From: Actinomycetota bacterium
GTDB lineage: Bacteria > Actinomycetota > Thermoleophilia > RBG-16-64-13
Direction of reading: 5' to 3'
DNA: 64,000 nucleotides
Assembly (NCBI GenBank): GCA_016278725.1
Contig: JADQBG010000013.1
Coordinates: forward strand, 62,001-126,000
This document shows, piece by piece, positions 34,651 to 45,829 of this stretch; the stretch's first letter is position 1; each line of letters opens with the position of its first letter. The notes below the pieces were generated by a model that searched no databases, was not told where the DNA came from, and was given only the letters and a program-made list of their open reading frames with translations. Made by a program: the position numbers and the translations under genes.

Positions 34651-36120
34651 TTGGAGCGGATCGGCGCCAGTGAACGCTCGGCGGACGGGGGCGAGGCCCC
34701 GGCCGGCGAGAGGGGCCGCGAGGCCGCTTTGACTCGAGGGGAAGGCAACCGCGGCCTCAGCCTCTGGCACGACACCAGCGGGGAAGCTTTCGCGCCGCGG
34801 CCCCGGCTACCCGGTAACCGCGAGGTGGACGTGGCCATCGTTGGCGCCGGCTACAGCGGTCTCTGGACCGCCTACTACCTGAAGCGGGCCGACCCCTCCG
34901 TTCGCGTGTGCGTAATCGAGCGCGAGGTTGCGGGTTTCGGGGCTTCCGGGCGGAACGGAGGCTGGTGCTCCTCCCTCTTTGCCACTCCCCGGGAGAAGCT
35001 GGCGGAATTGGGCGGACGTTCGGGCGCGGTCGCCATGCAGCGCGCGCTGTTCGAGACCGTTTCCGAAGTGGGCCGAGTGGCCGCGCACGAGGGCATCGAC
35101 TGTGACTATCGGCGGGGCGGCTGTCTCGTTTTCGCCCGCAATCCTTCGCAGAGGGAGCGCCTGCGAACCGAGGTCGAGCGGGAGCGTTCCTGGGGCTTCG
35201 GTGAGGATGACTACCGCTGGCTGTCCCCCGAAGAGGCCGCCCGGCACATCGAAGTGCGCGGTAACCTGGGCGCTCTTTTCACCCCTCACTGCGCCCGGGT
35301 GCACCCGGCCAAGCTGGTCCGCGGGCTGGCCCGTGCGGTGGAGAGACTGGGCGTTCCCATTTACGAGCACACCGAGGTGACTAAGATCGGCCCCGGGAGG
35401 GCGGGGACACCGCACGGAACTGTTGCCGCCGAAGTGGTGGTTCGCGCCACCGAGAGCTTCACCGTGGGGTTTCCCGGCGAGCGGCGTTCCTTGCTCCCGG
35501 TCTACTCCTTGATGGTGGCTACCGAACCACTCGGGTCCGAGCTTTGGGAGGCGATCGGCTGGGATGGCGAGGAGTGCTGGAGCGACGGTCGGCATCTCTT
35601 GGTCTACCTCAGCCGGACCGCGGACGGGCGCATCGCCCTGGGAGGTCGCGGCGCCCCCTACCACTTCGGTTCGCGGATGGCCCCCCGCTTCGACCGCGAC
35701 GAACGCGTGGCCGCCATGCTTCGAAGGGCGCTTGGCGAACTGCTGCCCGAGACCCGGAAATATCGCCTGACTCACCATTGGGGGGGCGCCGTGGCGCTCC
35801 CCCGGGATTGGGTGACCTCGGTCGGGCTGGACCGGCCCAGCGGGTTGGGCTGGGCCGGAGGCTACGTCGGTGACGGGGTCTCCACCACCAACCTGGCGGG
35901 CCGGACGCTGGCCGATCTGATTCTCCAGCGGGAATCGGAACTGGTCCGTCTGCCCTGGGTGGGCCACCATTCCCGCCGCTGGGAACCGGAGCCTTTCCGC
36001 TGGCTGGGGGTGAACGCCGTCATGAAAGGGTTGAGGGACCAGGATAGGGCCGAAGAGCGGGGCGGCGCCGACTCCCCGCTCTTCCGGCTCACAGAGAAGC
36101 TCGCCGCCCGATCCGGTTGA
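34651..36120 (+). CDS. FAD-dependent amine/amino acid oxidase (DAO family)
   Basis: 489 residues. About 45 polar residues precede the dinucleotide motif VAIVGAGYSGLWTAYYL. Other DAO features: the segment VAGFGASGRNGGWCSS, typical of gamma-glutamylputrescine oxidase-like enzymes, LPVYSLMVATEPL, and the C-terminal FAD loop GYVGDGVSTTNLAGRTLADL. It would oxidise an amine or amino acid to imine with release of hydrogen peroxide. TTG start 3 bases after the preceding stop, with no clear ribosome-binding site, so a start further downstream (before VDVAIVGAG) is possible. Confidence 0.85.
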   Translation: MERIGASERSADGGEAPAGERGREAALTRGEGNRGLSLWHDTSGEAFAPRPRLPGNREVDVAIVGAGYSGLWTAYYLKRADPSVRVCVIEREVAGFGASGRNGGWCSSLFATPREKLAELGGRSGAVAMQRALFETVSEVGRVAAHEGIDCDYRRGGCLVFARNPSQRERLRTEVERERSWGFGEDDYRWLSPEEAARHIEVRGNLGALFTPHCARVHPAKLVRGLARAVERLGVPIYEHTEVTKIGPGRAGTPHGTVAAEVVVRATESFTVGFPGERRSLLPVYSLMVATEPLGSELWEAIGWDGEECWSDGRHLLVYLSRTADGRIALGGRGAPYHFGSRMAPRFDRDERVAAMLRRALGELLPETRKYRLTHHWGGAVALPRDWVTSVGLDRPSGLGWAGGYVGDGVSTTNLAGRTLADLILQRESELVRLPWVGHHSRRWEPEPFRWLGVNAVMKGLRDQDRAEERGGADSPLFRLTEKLAARSG

Positions 36121-36157
36121 TCGGGGGAAGCCTTGTCGGAGCCGCCCAGGACCGCGC

Positions 36158-37507
36158 TTAGAGCGCCCGGCGGTCGATGACCCGCTGGGACTTGCCCTCG
36201 CTACGTTCGATGCTGCCCGGCTCTTGGAGGACCACGTCGGTGGTGACCCCGATCAGGTCCTTGATGTTCTTGCGGATGCGGTCGCGCAGTTCCACCAGGA
36301 CGTGGTACTCGTGGATCACCTCTTCCTCGTCCAGGCTGAGGACGGCCTCCTTGGCCTCTTTGTAGACTCTGGGATTGATCTCGACCTGTACCTCGAGTTG
36401 GTCCATCGAGCCTTTGCGGTCCACCACCAGGCGGTAGTGGGGCTCCACCAGTTTCTCCATCAGAAGCACCGATTCGACCTGGGTGGGGAAGACGTTCACG
36501 CCGCGGATGATGAGCATATCGTCGCTGCGACCCGAGACGCGGGCCATGCGCACCGTGGTGCGGCCGCATGCGCAGGGCTCCTCGATCAGCCGGCTGATGT
36601 CGCCGGTGCGGTAGCGGATAAGGGGGATTCCCTCCTTGGAAAGGGTGGTGATCACCAACTCGCCCTGTTCCCCCGCCGGGAGCACCTCACCGGTATCCGG
36701 ATCGATGATTTCGGGATAGAAGTGGTCTTCGTTCACGTGGAGGCCGCTTTGAGCCTCCAAGCATTCGAAACTGACGCCGGGACCGGTGATCTCGGAAAGA
36801 CCGTAGATATCCAGCGCCTTGATGTTCAGCTTGGCCTCGATCTCGCGGCGCATTTCCTCAGACCAGGGCTCCGCCCCAAAGACGCCGACGCGCAGGGGCA
36901 GGCTGGGTAGATCGACTCCCATCTCCGCCGCCACGTCCGCGATGTACAGGGCAAAGGAAGGCGTCGAGCAGAGCACGTCGGATTCATAGTCCTGCAGCAG
37001 CATCAGCTGCTTCTTGGTGTTGCCCCCCGAGATGGGCACCACGGCCGCGCCGATGAGTTCCGAGCCGTAGTGGGCCCCCAGTCCCCCGGTGAAAAGCCCG
37101 TAGCCGTATGCGTTCTGCACCACGTCGTCCTCGCCGGTGCCCGCGCCGGCAAGGGTCCGCGCCATGCATTCCGCCCAGACCGCGATGTCTTTCCGGGTGT
37201 AGCCCACGGTCGTGGGTTTACCGGTAGTGCCTGAAGAAGCGTGAATGCGGATGATTTCGCGCATGGGCACGGCGAACATACCGAAGGGATACTGGTCGCG
37301 CAGGTCGCGCTTGTAGGTGAAAGGCAGCCTGGACAGGTCGTCTATGGATTCCACCCGGCCGACCTCGACCCCGTTTTCGTTGAAGAGGTCTCGGTAGAAG
37401 GAGACGTTGTCGTAGGCCCGGTTGGCGACTTCGGCCAAACGCGCGCTCTGGAGGCGGCGCAACTCATGCCGCTCCATCGTCTCGTGCTGCTGATCCCAAA
37501 TGGGCAC
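36158..37507 (-). CDS. paaK: Phenylacetate-CoA ligase
   Basis: 449 residues, adenylate-forming enzyme of the PaaK family. AMP-binding loop [15 protein letters not shown] (about 93-107), [26 protein letters not shown] and the C-terminal region with [21 protein letters not shown], then [12 protein letters not shown]. Makes aryl-acetyl-CoA from an aryl acetate, ATP and CoA. The IorAB genes on the same strand produce aryl-acetyl-CoA from aryl pyruvates, so together they could interconvert aromatic amino acids and aryl acetates. GTG start at 37507 with AAGGGGG 4 bases upstream. Confidence 0.93.
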   Translation of the reverse strand: MPIWDQQHETMERHELRRLQSARLAEVANRAYDNVSFYRDLFNENGVEVGRVESIDDLSRLPFTYKRDLRDQYPFGMFAVPMREIIRIHASSGTTGKPTTVGYTRKDIAVWAECMARTLAGAGTGEDDVVQNAYGYGLFTGGLGAHYGSELIGAAVVPISGGNTKKQLMLLQDYESDVLCSTPSFALYIADVAAEMGVDLPSLPLRVGVFGAEPWSEEMRREIEAKLNIKALDIYGLSEITGPGVSFECLEAQSGLHVNEDHFYPEIIDPDTGEVLPAGEQGELVITTLSKEGIPLIRYRTGDISRLIEEPCACGRTTVRMARVSGRSDDMLIIRGVNVFPTQVESVLLMEKLVEPHYRLVVDRKGSMDQLEVQVEINPRVYKEAKEAVLSLDEEEVIHEYHVLVELRDRIRKNIKDLIGVTTDVVLQEPGSIERSEGKSQRVIDRRAL

Positions 37508-37665
37508 GGTTCCCCCTTCTTAGGTCTTATGCCTGCGCGGCGGCGTTTGCCGGGGCGGCGCGTAGCGAGAAGCACCCATTATAGGACGGCAACTCGCCGG
37601 GAGACCAGGTGTGGCCTGGACTTGCGCCGTTATTGCCGGGGCGGCTCGGTGGGGTGCGGAGCGGG

Positions 37666-38340
37666 CTAGAAGGTGAACGCCGAGGGACAGATGTCGTTCA
37701 GCACGCAGTCGGGGCAGTTCGGACGACGCGCGGAGCAGACGGCCCGCCCATGGTCGATCAGCAGGTAGGTGATGTCCCGGCGCTTGTCGCGGGGCACCAC
37801 CTCGAGCAACTCCTGCTCCGTGGTCTGGGGGTTCTTGCCCGAGCCCAATCCCAGTCTCTCGGCCAGACGGTGCACGTGGGTGTCCACCGCGATGCCCGAG
37901 TCCGGATCGCGGGCAAAGGCGTCCGGATCGATGTTCTGCAGCACCACGTTCGCGGTCTTGCGGGCGACTCCCGGCAGGGTGAGCAGGTCCTTCATGTTGT
38001 GCGGCACCCGCCCGTCGTACTCGCTGAGCAGCTTCTGCGCGGCTCCCAGCACGCTTTTCGTCTTGTTGCGGAAGAACCCGGTTTGGTGGATGTCCTGCTC
38101 GAACTCGGCGGGATCGGCGGCGGCGTAATCCTCGAGTGATCGATACTTCTCGAAGAGGGTGCGGGTGACCTCGTTGACCTTCTTGTCCGTGGCCTGCGCG
38201 GACAGGATGACCGCGACCAGCAGTTCCCAGTCGCTTCGGTAGTCGAGCGCCGTCCGCTTCTGTTCGTACTCGCGGTCGAGGCGCAGGAGCACGGTTTCGG
38301 CCTGTTGCCTGCGCCACTTCTTGGCTTTCATCCTGGCCAA
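37666..38340 (-). CDS. nth: Endonuclease III
   Basis: 224 residues. DNA glycosylase/AP lyase for oxidised pyrimidines. Helix-hairpin-helix LPGVARKTANVV, catalytic Lys within LSAQATDKKVNEVT region and Asp in AVDTHVHRLAERL, and the [4Fe-4S] loop C-x6-C-x2-C-x5-C (CSARRPNCPDCVLNDIC) are intact. TTG start at 38340; an ATG lies 9 bases further in. It follows iorB by 12 bases and probably shares its transcript, an arrangement with no obvious functional link. Confidence 0.95.
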   Translation of the reverse strand: MARMKAKKWRRQQAETVLLRLDREYEQKRTALDYRSDWELLVAVILSAQATDKKVNEVTRTLFEKYRSLEDYAAADPAEFEQDIHQTGFFRNKTKSVLGAAQKLLSEYDGRVPHNMKDLLTLPGVARKTANVVLQNIDPDAFARDPDSGIAVDTHVHRLAERLGLGSGKNPQTTEQELLEVVPRDKRRDITYLLIDHGRAVCSARRPNCPDCVLNDICPSAFTF

Positions 38341-38352
38341 GTTGGGCCGCCC

Positions 38353-38961
38353 CTAGGCCTTCCCCGCCTGCCGCCCGAGCGCGAAGGCGCGGTGGTTGGC
38401 CTCCACCGTTTTGGGGGGGACGTTCTCCTCGATCACCGAGAGCCAGGCCTCTTCGGAGAAGGTCAGGTGAACCGAGACTGCGCCCAGCAGCACCACGTTT
38501 GCCGTCTTGGGGTTGCCGGCCTGCTGGGCGAGGGCGTTGCCGTCCACCGGGAGCGTTCTCTCCCAGGAGGCTTCGATTCGCTCCCGGACGTCCCCGGGGT
38601 ACTCGGCGAAGCCGGCGGCCACCGTGCTCGGGTTTATCCGCAGGAGGTTGTAGATGAGCAGCCCTCCAGGACGCAACCAGTGCATGTACCGCAGAGCCTC
38701 CAGCATCTCGAAAGAGAGCAGCAGGTCGGCCGCTCCGGCACTCACCAGGGGCGAGGCGACTTCCTGCCCGAAACGCAGGTGGCTGACCACGCTGCCGCCT
38801 CGTTGGCTCATCCCCACCACATCGTTTTGCTTGACGTCGTAGCCTTCGGCCAAGGCCACCTGGCTGAGCAGGTGGGTGGCCGTGATCACGCCCTGTCCGC
38901 CGACCCCCGCCACCAGCAGGTTGGTGGTCTTCGTGGCTGTCTCCTGCATCTTTTCCGTCAT
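38353..38961 (-). CDS. iorB: Indolepyruvate ferredoxin oxidoreductase beta subunit
   Basis: 202 residues, the gamma-type domain of 2-oxoacid oxidoreductases. GVGGQGVITATHLLSQVAL near the N-terminus, SQRGGSVVSHLRFG and LLSFEMLEALRYM. Pairs with IorA to convert indolepyruvate and other aryl pyruvates to aryl-acetyl-CoA with reduction of ferredoxin. Start 3 bases after the iorA stop, with GAGG upstream. Stop lies in a CCTAGG. Confidence 0.93.
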   Translation of the reverse strand: MTEKMQETATKTTNLLVAGVGGQGVITATHLLSQVALAEGYDVKQNDVVGMSQRGGSVVSHLRFGQEVASPLVSAGAADLLLSFEMLEALRYMHWLRPGGLLIYNLLRINPSTVAAGFAEYPGDVRERIEASWERTLPVDGNALAQQAGNPKTANVVLLGAVSVHLTFSEEAWLSVIEENVPPKTVEANHRAFALGRQAGKA

Positions 38962-38964
38962 CCC

Positions 38965-40761
<1,797 letters not shown>

Positions 40762-40945
40762 CGGCGCAGTCCCCCCGAAATGCTTCAGCTTCAGTCTTGG
40801 CTGCAGGCAGCCGGAAGTTTGGACTATACAGGAGGGGCCCAGCCGCCTGCCATCGCCCGGCCATGGTCCGCCCTCGCCCTTAATCGCCTGCCTCGCCGGC
40901 GGCGAACGCGCACCCGGCGCGCAAGACCGCATGAGGAGCGGTACC

Positions 40946-41641
40946 ATGGGGAGCATGGACAGGAACCTGGACAAACCGATGCCCGCCAATCCGGCCCCTT
41001 CACCCCCGGCCAGTGCGGCTCGCGCCTCTGTAGTTCCCGAGGAATGGCCAAGGCTGAGCTCCCGGATAGAGACCCAGAACCGGGTGTTCCGGCTGCGTCA
41101 CGACCTCTCGGTATCCCCGCGGACCGGGCAGGCCCACGAGTTCGTGGTGCTCGAAGCCGGTGATTGGGTTTCCGTCGTCGCCCTGACCGGGGACGGCAGG
41201 CTGGTCGGCATTCATCAGTATCGCCACGGCTCCGGCGAGGTGACCCTCGAGATCCCCGGCGGACTGGTGGAGCCCGGCTCGTCTCCGTTACAGGCCGCGC
41301 AAGAGGAGCTTCGCCAGGAGACAGGTTACGGCGGCGGACGCTGGCGCAAGCTGGGGGAGCTGAATGCGGCCCCGGCGCTTTTCAGCAACCACCTGCACGT
41401 CTTCCTGGCCGAGGATGTGAAACTGCTGGGCGGTCAGGAGCTGGACGAGGCCGAGGACATCACCGTGGAACTCTTGGACCGAGACGAGATTACCCGGAGG
41501 GTGCTTGCCGGCGAGATCACCCACGCCCAGGTGGTGGGTTCCCTCTATCTCTGGGAACTCGCGGGACGTGGCGAGGTCCACAGGACGTGGCGGAACGAGC
41601 CGCCGGAACGCGGCCGGGAAAGCGGGGAGCAATCAAAGTGA
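40946..41641 (+). CDS. Nudix hydrolase (ADP-ribose pyrophosphatase-like) with degenerate Nudix box
   Basis: 231 residues. N-terminal beta region with VLEAGDWVSVVALTGDGRLV and HQYRHGSGEVTLEIPGG matches ADP-ribose pyrophosphatases. The Nudix helix reads GLVEPGSSPLQAAQEELRQE: relative to G-x5-E-x7-R-E-U-x-E-E-x-G-U the first Glu is Ser, Arg is Glu, and one of the paired Glu is Gln. It may be inactive or use other ligands. Of three in-frame ATGs (40931, 40946, 40955) the second is best, with AGGAG 7 bases upstream. Its stop overlaps the ubiX GTG. Confidence 0.8.
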   Translation: MGSMDRNLDKPMPANPAPSPPASAARASVVPEEWPRLSSRIETQNRVFRLRHDLSVSPRTGQAHEFVVLEAGDWVSVVALTGDGRLVGIHQYRHGSGEVTLEIPGGLVEPGSSPLQAAQEELRQETGYGGGRWRKLGELNAAPALFSNHLHVFLAEDVKLLGGQELDEAEDITVELLDRDEITRRVLAGEITHAQVVGSLYLWELAGRGEVHRTWRNEPPERGRESGEQSK

Positions 41642-42204
41642 GCTCCATTGGACGACTGGCGGTGGGCATTTCAGGGGCGTCGGGGACGGTGTACGGAGTA
41701 CGCCTGCTCGAGGTGCTACGCGACGCCGGAATCGAGACCCACTTGATCCTCACCACAGCCGCGGAAGAGGTCGCCCGGCGCGAACTGGACCAGACCCCGG
41801 ACCAGATCCGGGCCCTGGGGACCTATGTGTACGCCGACGACGACATGGCGGCCCCTCTAGCCTCGGGATCGTTTCCGGTAGACGGGATGGTCATCGTCCC
41901 CTGCTCGATCAAGAGCCTCTCGGCCGTCGCCAACAGCTACTGTGACTCGCTGCTGGTGCGGGCGGCCGACGTGAACCTCAAAGAGGGCAGACCCCTGATC
42001 CTGGTCGTCCGCGAGACGCCCCTGCACCTGGGGCACCTGCGCTTGATGGAGCGGGCGGCCGAGCAGGGAGCCGTCATCCTCCCGCCGATGCCCGCTTTCT
42101 ATCACCGGCCCACCTCCATCCAAGACCTGGTGGATCAAACCGTGGGCAAGATCCTGGACCGTCTGGGGGTACCCCACGATCTCTATCGCCGGTGGCGTGG
42201 TTGA
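41638..42204 (+). CDS. ubiX: Flavin prenyltransferase UbiX
   Basis: 188 residues. Makes prenylated FMN, the cofactor of UbiD decarboxylases. Flavoprotein fold with AVGISGASGTVYGVRLL at the N-terminus, IVPCSIKSLSAVANSYCDSL, VVRETPLHLGHLRLM and PPMPAFYHRPTSIQDLVD, all hallmarks of UbiX. GTG start at 41638 overlaps the Nudix stop (GTGA). No UbiD gene is in the window. The upstream frame extension runs through the Nudix gene and is not used. Confidence 0.95.
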   Translation: MSSIGRLAVGISGASGTVYGVRLLEVLRDAGIETHLILTTAAEEVARRELDQTPDQIRALGTYVYADDDMAAPLASGSFPVDGMVIVPCSIKSLSAVANSYCDSLLVRAADVNLKEGRPLILVVRETPLHLGHLRLMERAAEQGAVILPPMPAFYHRPTSIQDLVDQTVGKILDRLGVPHDLYRRWRG

Positions 42205-42238
42205 TGGGGGCCGTCCGGCCGCGAAAGCAGTTTGGGAA

Positions 42239-42940
42239 GTGAACACCGAGGACCGCGCAGCCGCGCTGCGCCGTACGGTGCACTCCTATCTGGCGGAACG
42301 TTACGTCGCCACCATCTCCACGGTGGCGCGTCCCCACGACCAGTCCGATGCCGCAAAGGCGGATTGGGAGGCACTCGAGGTCATCTGGGGGCCGATCAGT
42401 GCGCCCGTTCGCCCGTCACCGAGAGGGGACGAAGGCGGGGAGGCCGCAGGCGCCGCCGACGCCGCGGACACCCCCGACGCTGCGGACACCGCCGGCGCCG
42501 CTGACCCCGGACCGGAGCCCTGCGAGCCGCTTCCCGAGGGCTTCCCTCACGCCGCCACCGTCTTCTATGCGCTCGACGGTGAGTTCGATCTGCTCTTCCT
42601 GAGCCGGGAAGACAGCCGGCACGCTCGGGACATCGCGCAGTCGGGACGGGTGGCCGCCACGGTGACCGACTCCGCCCAGGAGTGGCGAGACGTGCGGGGG
42701 CTGCAACTCTGGGGCCGCGCCCGGGTTCTTCGGGGTAATCAACGCCTCTCCGCCCTGACCCGCTACGTCACCCGGCTCCCGCTCCTGAAAGAGGTGGCGC
42801 GCGACCCCCGCACCGCGGCCGCCCTCAAGAATGTGGGAGTTTTCCAGGTGAACCCTGAGCGTATCGCCTGGACCGACAATCGCTCGGGTTTGTTCGGAAG
42901 GGAGATCATCGATTTGCGGGAGAATCCCCGGGGGAGCTGA
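42239..42940 (+). CDS. Pyridoxamine 5'-phosphate oxidase-like flavin protein with Ala/Asp-rich insert
   Basis: 233 residues from GTG 42239 (an upstream GTG at 42197 would overlap ubiX). N-terminal ATISTV, then FYALDGEFDLLFLSREDSRH and VAATVTDSAQEWRDVRGLQLWG, the split-barrel FMN-binding pattern. Between the first two strands lies a low-complexity insert of about 60 residues rich in Ala, Asp, Thr and Pro (coding 42416-42530), probably a disordered loop. Function likely oxidoreductase or flavin/F420 binding; substrate unknown. Confidence 0.75.
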   Translation: MNTEDRAAALRRTVHSYLAERYVATISTVARPHDQSDAAKADWEALEVIWGPISAPVRPSPRGDEGGEAAGAADAADTPDAADTAGAADPGPEPCEPLPEGFPHAATVFYALDGEFDLLFLSREDSRHARDIAQSGRVAATVTDSAQEWRDVRGLQLWGRARVLRGNQRLSALTRYVTRLPLLKEVARDPRTAAALKNVGVFQVNPERIAWTDNRSGLFGREIIDLRENPRGS

Positions 42941-42959
42941 GCCCGCCCCACGGGCCGGC

Positions 42960-43925
42960 CTAGGTCGGCCGCCGCCAGAGCAGGCGCCCGCCCTCGATCA
43001 CCGGGATAAGCCGGCGGCGCGCGACCAGATGGGAAAGATGAGCCTGCACGCAGGCCCTGGCCAGGAAGTAGTCCGGTAGACCTCGGAATTGGTGATCCCA
43101 TTCGCGCGCGAGAGCGGCCAGCACCGCCTCGGTGGAAGCACCCTCGTCCGTCCGCTCCGCCACCTGGGCCACGGCGCGGCTCAGATTCTCGATGCCTTCG
43201 CGGTTCGCGGCCGCCAGTGAGGCCACGTCGTCGCTCGGTTCGCCGTGTCCGGGGATCAGCAACCGCGGAGCCGCCGTGGCGATGGCCTGAATCGAAGCCA
43301 GGGCGCCGTCCACGGAAGCGTGATAGACGAACCCGTGCTTGGCCCATACGGCCGGCGGGAAGAGGGCATCGGCGGCGAACAGAATGTCTCCGATTCGGAG
43401 TCCGCACTGCCCGGGGGCATGTCCCCCCAGGTCGACGATTTCGGTCTCGACCGGATCTGCCTTTCTGCCCTCCCGCAACTCGGCGGTGGCCGGCTCCTCC
43501 AACCTCGGTTCGGCCGAAGGCGGAGTCCACGGTCCCGGCTCGAGTTCGAGGTCGACCTCCAAGGGTGGAGCCTGGAGGAACTTGGTGCGTAGCCCGGGGG
43601 GCGGCTCGGCCAGACCGTAGAGCGCGAAGGGTTCCAGGCGGGGCCTGCGGATAAAAGCCGCCTCTTCGGCCGGAGCCGCCACCAGCACGCCGGCACGCTT
43701 GGCTAGTAGCGCTCCTCCGCCAAAATGGTCCGCGTGGGAATGGGTCAGGAAGAGAACGGAGGGCCGCAATCGCTCGGCCTCGAGCGCGCGGAGAACCTTC
43801 TTGCCCCGATCCCCGTCCAATCCCGCATCGATCACCAGGGCCTCATCCCGGCCCAGGCGGACGACCCCGACATTTACGGGACCGGGAAGGTAGCCTACCG
43901 TTTGGTTCATCCAGCGGATTGTCAT
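42960..43925 (-). CDS. Metallo-beta-lactamase-fold hydrolase
   Basis: About 321 residues. Metal-binding motif LTHSHADHFGG (H-x-H-x-D-H), then HAPGQCGLRIGD for the next His, AADALFP for the Asp and LIPGHGEPSDDV. A C-terminal helical domain with LAREWDHQFRGLPDYFLARACVQ (shown in part) resembles the LACTB2/glyoxalase II-like hydrolases. Start at ATG 43925 because the homology begins there and TAGTAT ends 7 bases before it, a likely leaderless promoter; the frame itself is open to 43970. The stop lies in a CCTAGG. Confidence 0.85.
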   Translation of the reverse strand: MTIRWMNQTVGYLPGPVNVGVVRLGRDEALVIDAGLDGDRGKKVLRALEAERLRPSVLFLTHSHADHFGGGALLAKRAGVLVAAPAEEAAFIRRPRLEPFALYGLAEPPPGLRTKFLQAPPLEVDLELEPGPWTPPSAEPRLEEPATAELREGRKADPVETEIVDLGGHAPGQCGLRIGDILFAADALFPPAVWAKHGFVYHASVDGALASIQAIATAAPRLLIPGHGEPSDDVASLAAANREGIENLSRAVAQVAERTDEGASTEAVLAALAREWDHQFRGLPDYFLARACVQAHLSHLVARRRLIPVIEGGRLLWRRPT

Positions 43926-44341
43926 CGCGCGGATACTAACACCGCGTAAACGTTGACCACCTCTCGCCATGATCCGGCTCGGCGCGCCGCCGCCGGCGCT
44001 GGGCGCCGCGCGCCGCGCGCGTTCCCGAGCCTGCGCCCGCGTAGCTTTATCTCACGGGAAGCGCGCCCTGGTGCCGCGAGGAGGAACTCGAGAGAAAAAA
44101 GAATCCGGCCTTCTCCGGGGGGATGAAGAAGGCCGGCATAGGGGGGTCTCATTCGTTTGTGCCATCGTTCACAGCACGTTATGGATGCGATAGTACTCCG
44201 TGTCATAGGAGCTGTAAAGGGTCAATTGGGATTTTTTTGTGTAGGTATGACCGCTAGACCGCGATTTTGCGCCACTGATCGGCAGTGGCGACCGCTTCCC
44301 CAAAAGTTCGGTAATGGACAGTCCATTTCCCGGGATGCTGT
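43926..44341. other. Intergenic region with GC hairpin and AT-richer 3' untranslated segment
   Basis: 416 bases without a credible gene. It holds the promoter of the metallo-hydrolase gene (minus strand), a very GC-rich inverted repeat (43980-43987 with 44008-44015), the minus-strand terminator at 44095-44136 and a segment at 44160-44300 with clearly more A and T (including a run of seven T near 44229) than its surroundings. The last part would be the 3' untranslated region of the HD-GYP transcript. Confidence 0.5.
44095..44136 (-). terminator. Intrinsic terminator of the HEAT/HD-GYP operon
   Basis: A 10-bp perfect stem (44105-44114 with 44127-44136) with a 12-base loop is followed on the minus strand by ATTCTTTTTT. 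It lies about 205 bases after the HD-GYP stop. Confidence 0.75.
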
Positions 44342-45829
44342 CTAGCGCGCCACCGGCAGCCTTGCAGGCGGATCGGGCACCTCTTCGGCTATCATCGCGC
44401 CGATCGGGCCCAGCGCCTCGATTTCCGCGCCGCAGAGCGCGGGCAACTGGCCATCGTCGTCGGGGTTCAGGACCGCCACCACACTGCGCGGATGCTTTCC
44501 GGCGGCGTCCCTGTCCGCCAGGTCCAGGATCGTTCCCGGGTCGCCCCCTCTGACCACCCTGATCTGGGGACGGCTCAAGGCCGAGCCGGGCAGCGGCGGG
44601 CGGCGCACCACGCCCACTTCTCCGCTGCTCAATCCGACCACCGTCCCGGGCGGATAGACGCCCAGCATCTCGAGGAAGAGCTTTACCAGCACCGGTTCGA
44701 ATTGAGTTCCGGAATGTTCCAGCAAGAAGCGCACGCCCTCGTGAGGGGTGCTCGTGGTCTTGCGGTAGCTTCGCCGGGTGGTGATCGCGTCGTAGCGGTC
44801 GGCCACGCAGATGATGCGCCCGAAGAGGGTGACCGAATTCTTCCGCGTCAAGCGGGGGTAACCGGACAAGTCCAGGTTGATGTGGTGCTCGAACCCGGCC
44901 ACGATGGCCCGCAGCGTCGATTGGTTGAGCTGTTCTTGCTCGAGAAGCAGGATGACGGCGTGAATGGGGTGCTGCTGTATCTGCGCCCGTTCGCCGGGGT
45001 CCAACTGAGTCGGCTTCTCCAGGATCCCCTTGGGCACGAGGATCTTTCCCAGGTCGTGCAAAAAGGCCGCCAGACACAGGTCGCCCAGGGTTCTCTTGTC
45101 GAATCCCAGTCGCTGCCCCAAGGCCACCGAGAGAATGGCGACATTGGTGGAATGGGTGAAGAGGTAGTCGTCGAATTCCTTGATGGTCGTCATCGAAAGC
45201 AGCGCCGATTCGTCCTCCAGCAACTGGTCCACGACCGCCTGCGTGACCCGGCGCAGACGCCGGGTGCGGATGTGCCGGTGCTCTCGTACGGTTTCCTGGA
45301 TCTCCCGGCATACGTCGAGGCAGGCGGAGTAGGTGCGCAGCGGGAGGTGGGCCGCCGGCTCTTCCGATTCCCTCTCGGGTTCGGTGAGCTCGACATGTTT
45401 CAGGCCCAGGGCCCGCGCCCGCGCCGCCAACTCCTCCAAGCCGCGCTCGCTCTTCTGGTTGAGCTCGTAGAGCACCGAGCGCATCTCTGCGTCCCGTACC
45501 CCGGGCTGGAAGGTGATGCCGCCCAGGTTCCACCGATCGAAGGTATCCATGAGGTAGCGCACGTTGAGATAGTCGGAGGGGCCGATGCGCAGCCTCTCGT
45601 CGTTGACGAAGACGCAGCGGTTGCGCACGCCCACCCAAACCTGCTCATGGGCCCAGCGGGTGCGGACCGTGCGCAAGAACTCGGCGATGGCTCCCTGAAC
45701 AGCGGTGTTGCCGGGGTCGTGGAAGCCGGTGGTCCGCAAGGCGACCGCCAGGCGGTGAACCAGGCGACGCTCGTCTTCGCGGGCTGCGGCGTCGCAGCGA
45801 GGCAGAGGGGTGATCGGCTGCCCGCTCAC
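44342..45829 (-). CDS. HD-GYP domain protein
   Basis: 495 residues. N-terminal region of about 200 residues related to the partner protein's ends (LVHRLAVALRTTGFHDPGNT), then an HD-GYP domain with THSTNVAILSVALG, FLHDLGKILVPKGILEKP, HPIHAV, FEHHINLDLSGYPR and RYDAITTRRSYRK. HD-GYP enzymes hydrolyse cyclic di-GMP. The HHE triad reads HHI here; the two His ligands remain. GTG start at 45829 overlaps the HEAT-protein stop by 4 bases (GTGA); the frame upstream runs through that gene. Confidence 0.85.
   Translation of the reverse strand: MSGQPITPLPRCDAAAREDERRLVHRLAVALRTTGFHDPGNTAVQGAIAEFLRTVRTRWAHEQVWVGVRNRCVFVNDERLRIGPSDYLNVRYLMDTFDRWNLGGITFQPGVRDAEMRSVLYELNQKSERGLEELAARARALGLKHVELTEPERESEEPAAHLPLRTYSACLDVCREIQETVREHRHIRTRRLRRVTQAVVDQLLEDESALLSMTTIKEFDDYLFTHSTNVAILSVALGQRLGFDKRTLGDLCLAAFLHDLGKILVPKGILEKPTQLDPGERAQIQQHPIHAVILLLEQEQLNQSTLRAIVAGFEHHINLDLSGYPRLTRKNSVTLFGRIICVADRYDAITTRRSYRKTTSTPHEGVRFLLEHSGTQFEPVLVKLFLEMLGVYPPGTVVGLSSGEVGVVRRPPLPGSALSRPQIRVVRGGDPGTILDLADRDAAGKHPRSVVAVLNPDDDGQLPALCGAEIEALGPIGAMIAEEVPDPPARLPVAR

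Noticed and set aside
33427-34770. 447-residue minus-strand frame opposite the saccharopine-dehydrogenase-like gene
   Set aside because: Antisense shadow; the plus-strand protein has clear Rossmann motifs.
44160-44300. AT-richer segment as a horizontally acquired gene
   Set aside because: No open frame of meaningful length with a ribosome-binding site; it fits a 3' untranslated region before the terminator.
44169-45638. 489-residue minus-strand frame within the HD-GYP gene
   Set aside because: Same strand but a different frame; the other frame has the HD-GYP motifs and this one is Arg/Pro-rich without any domain.
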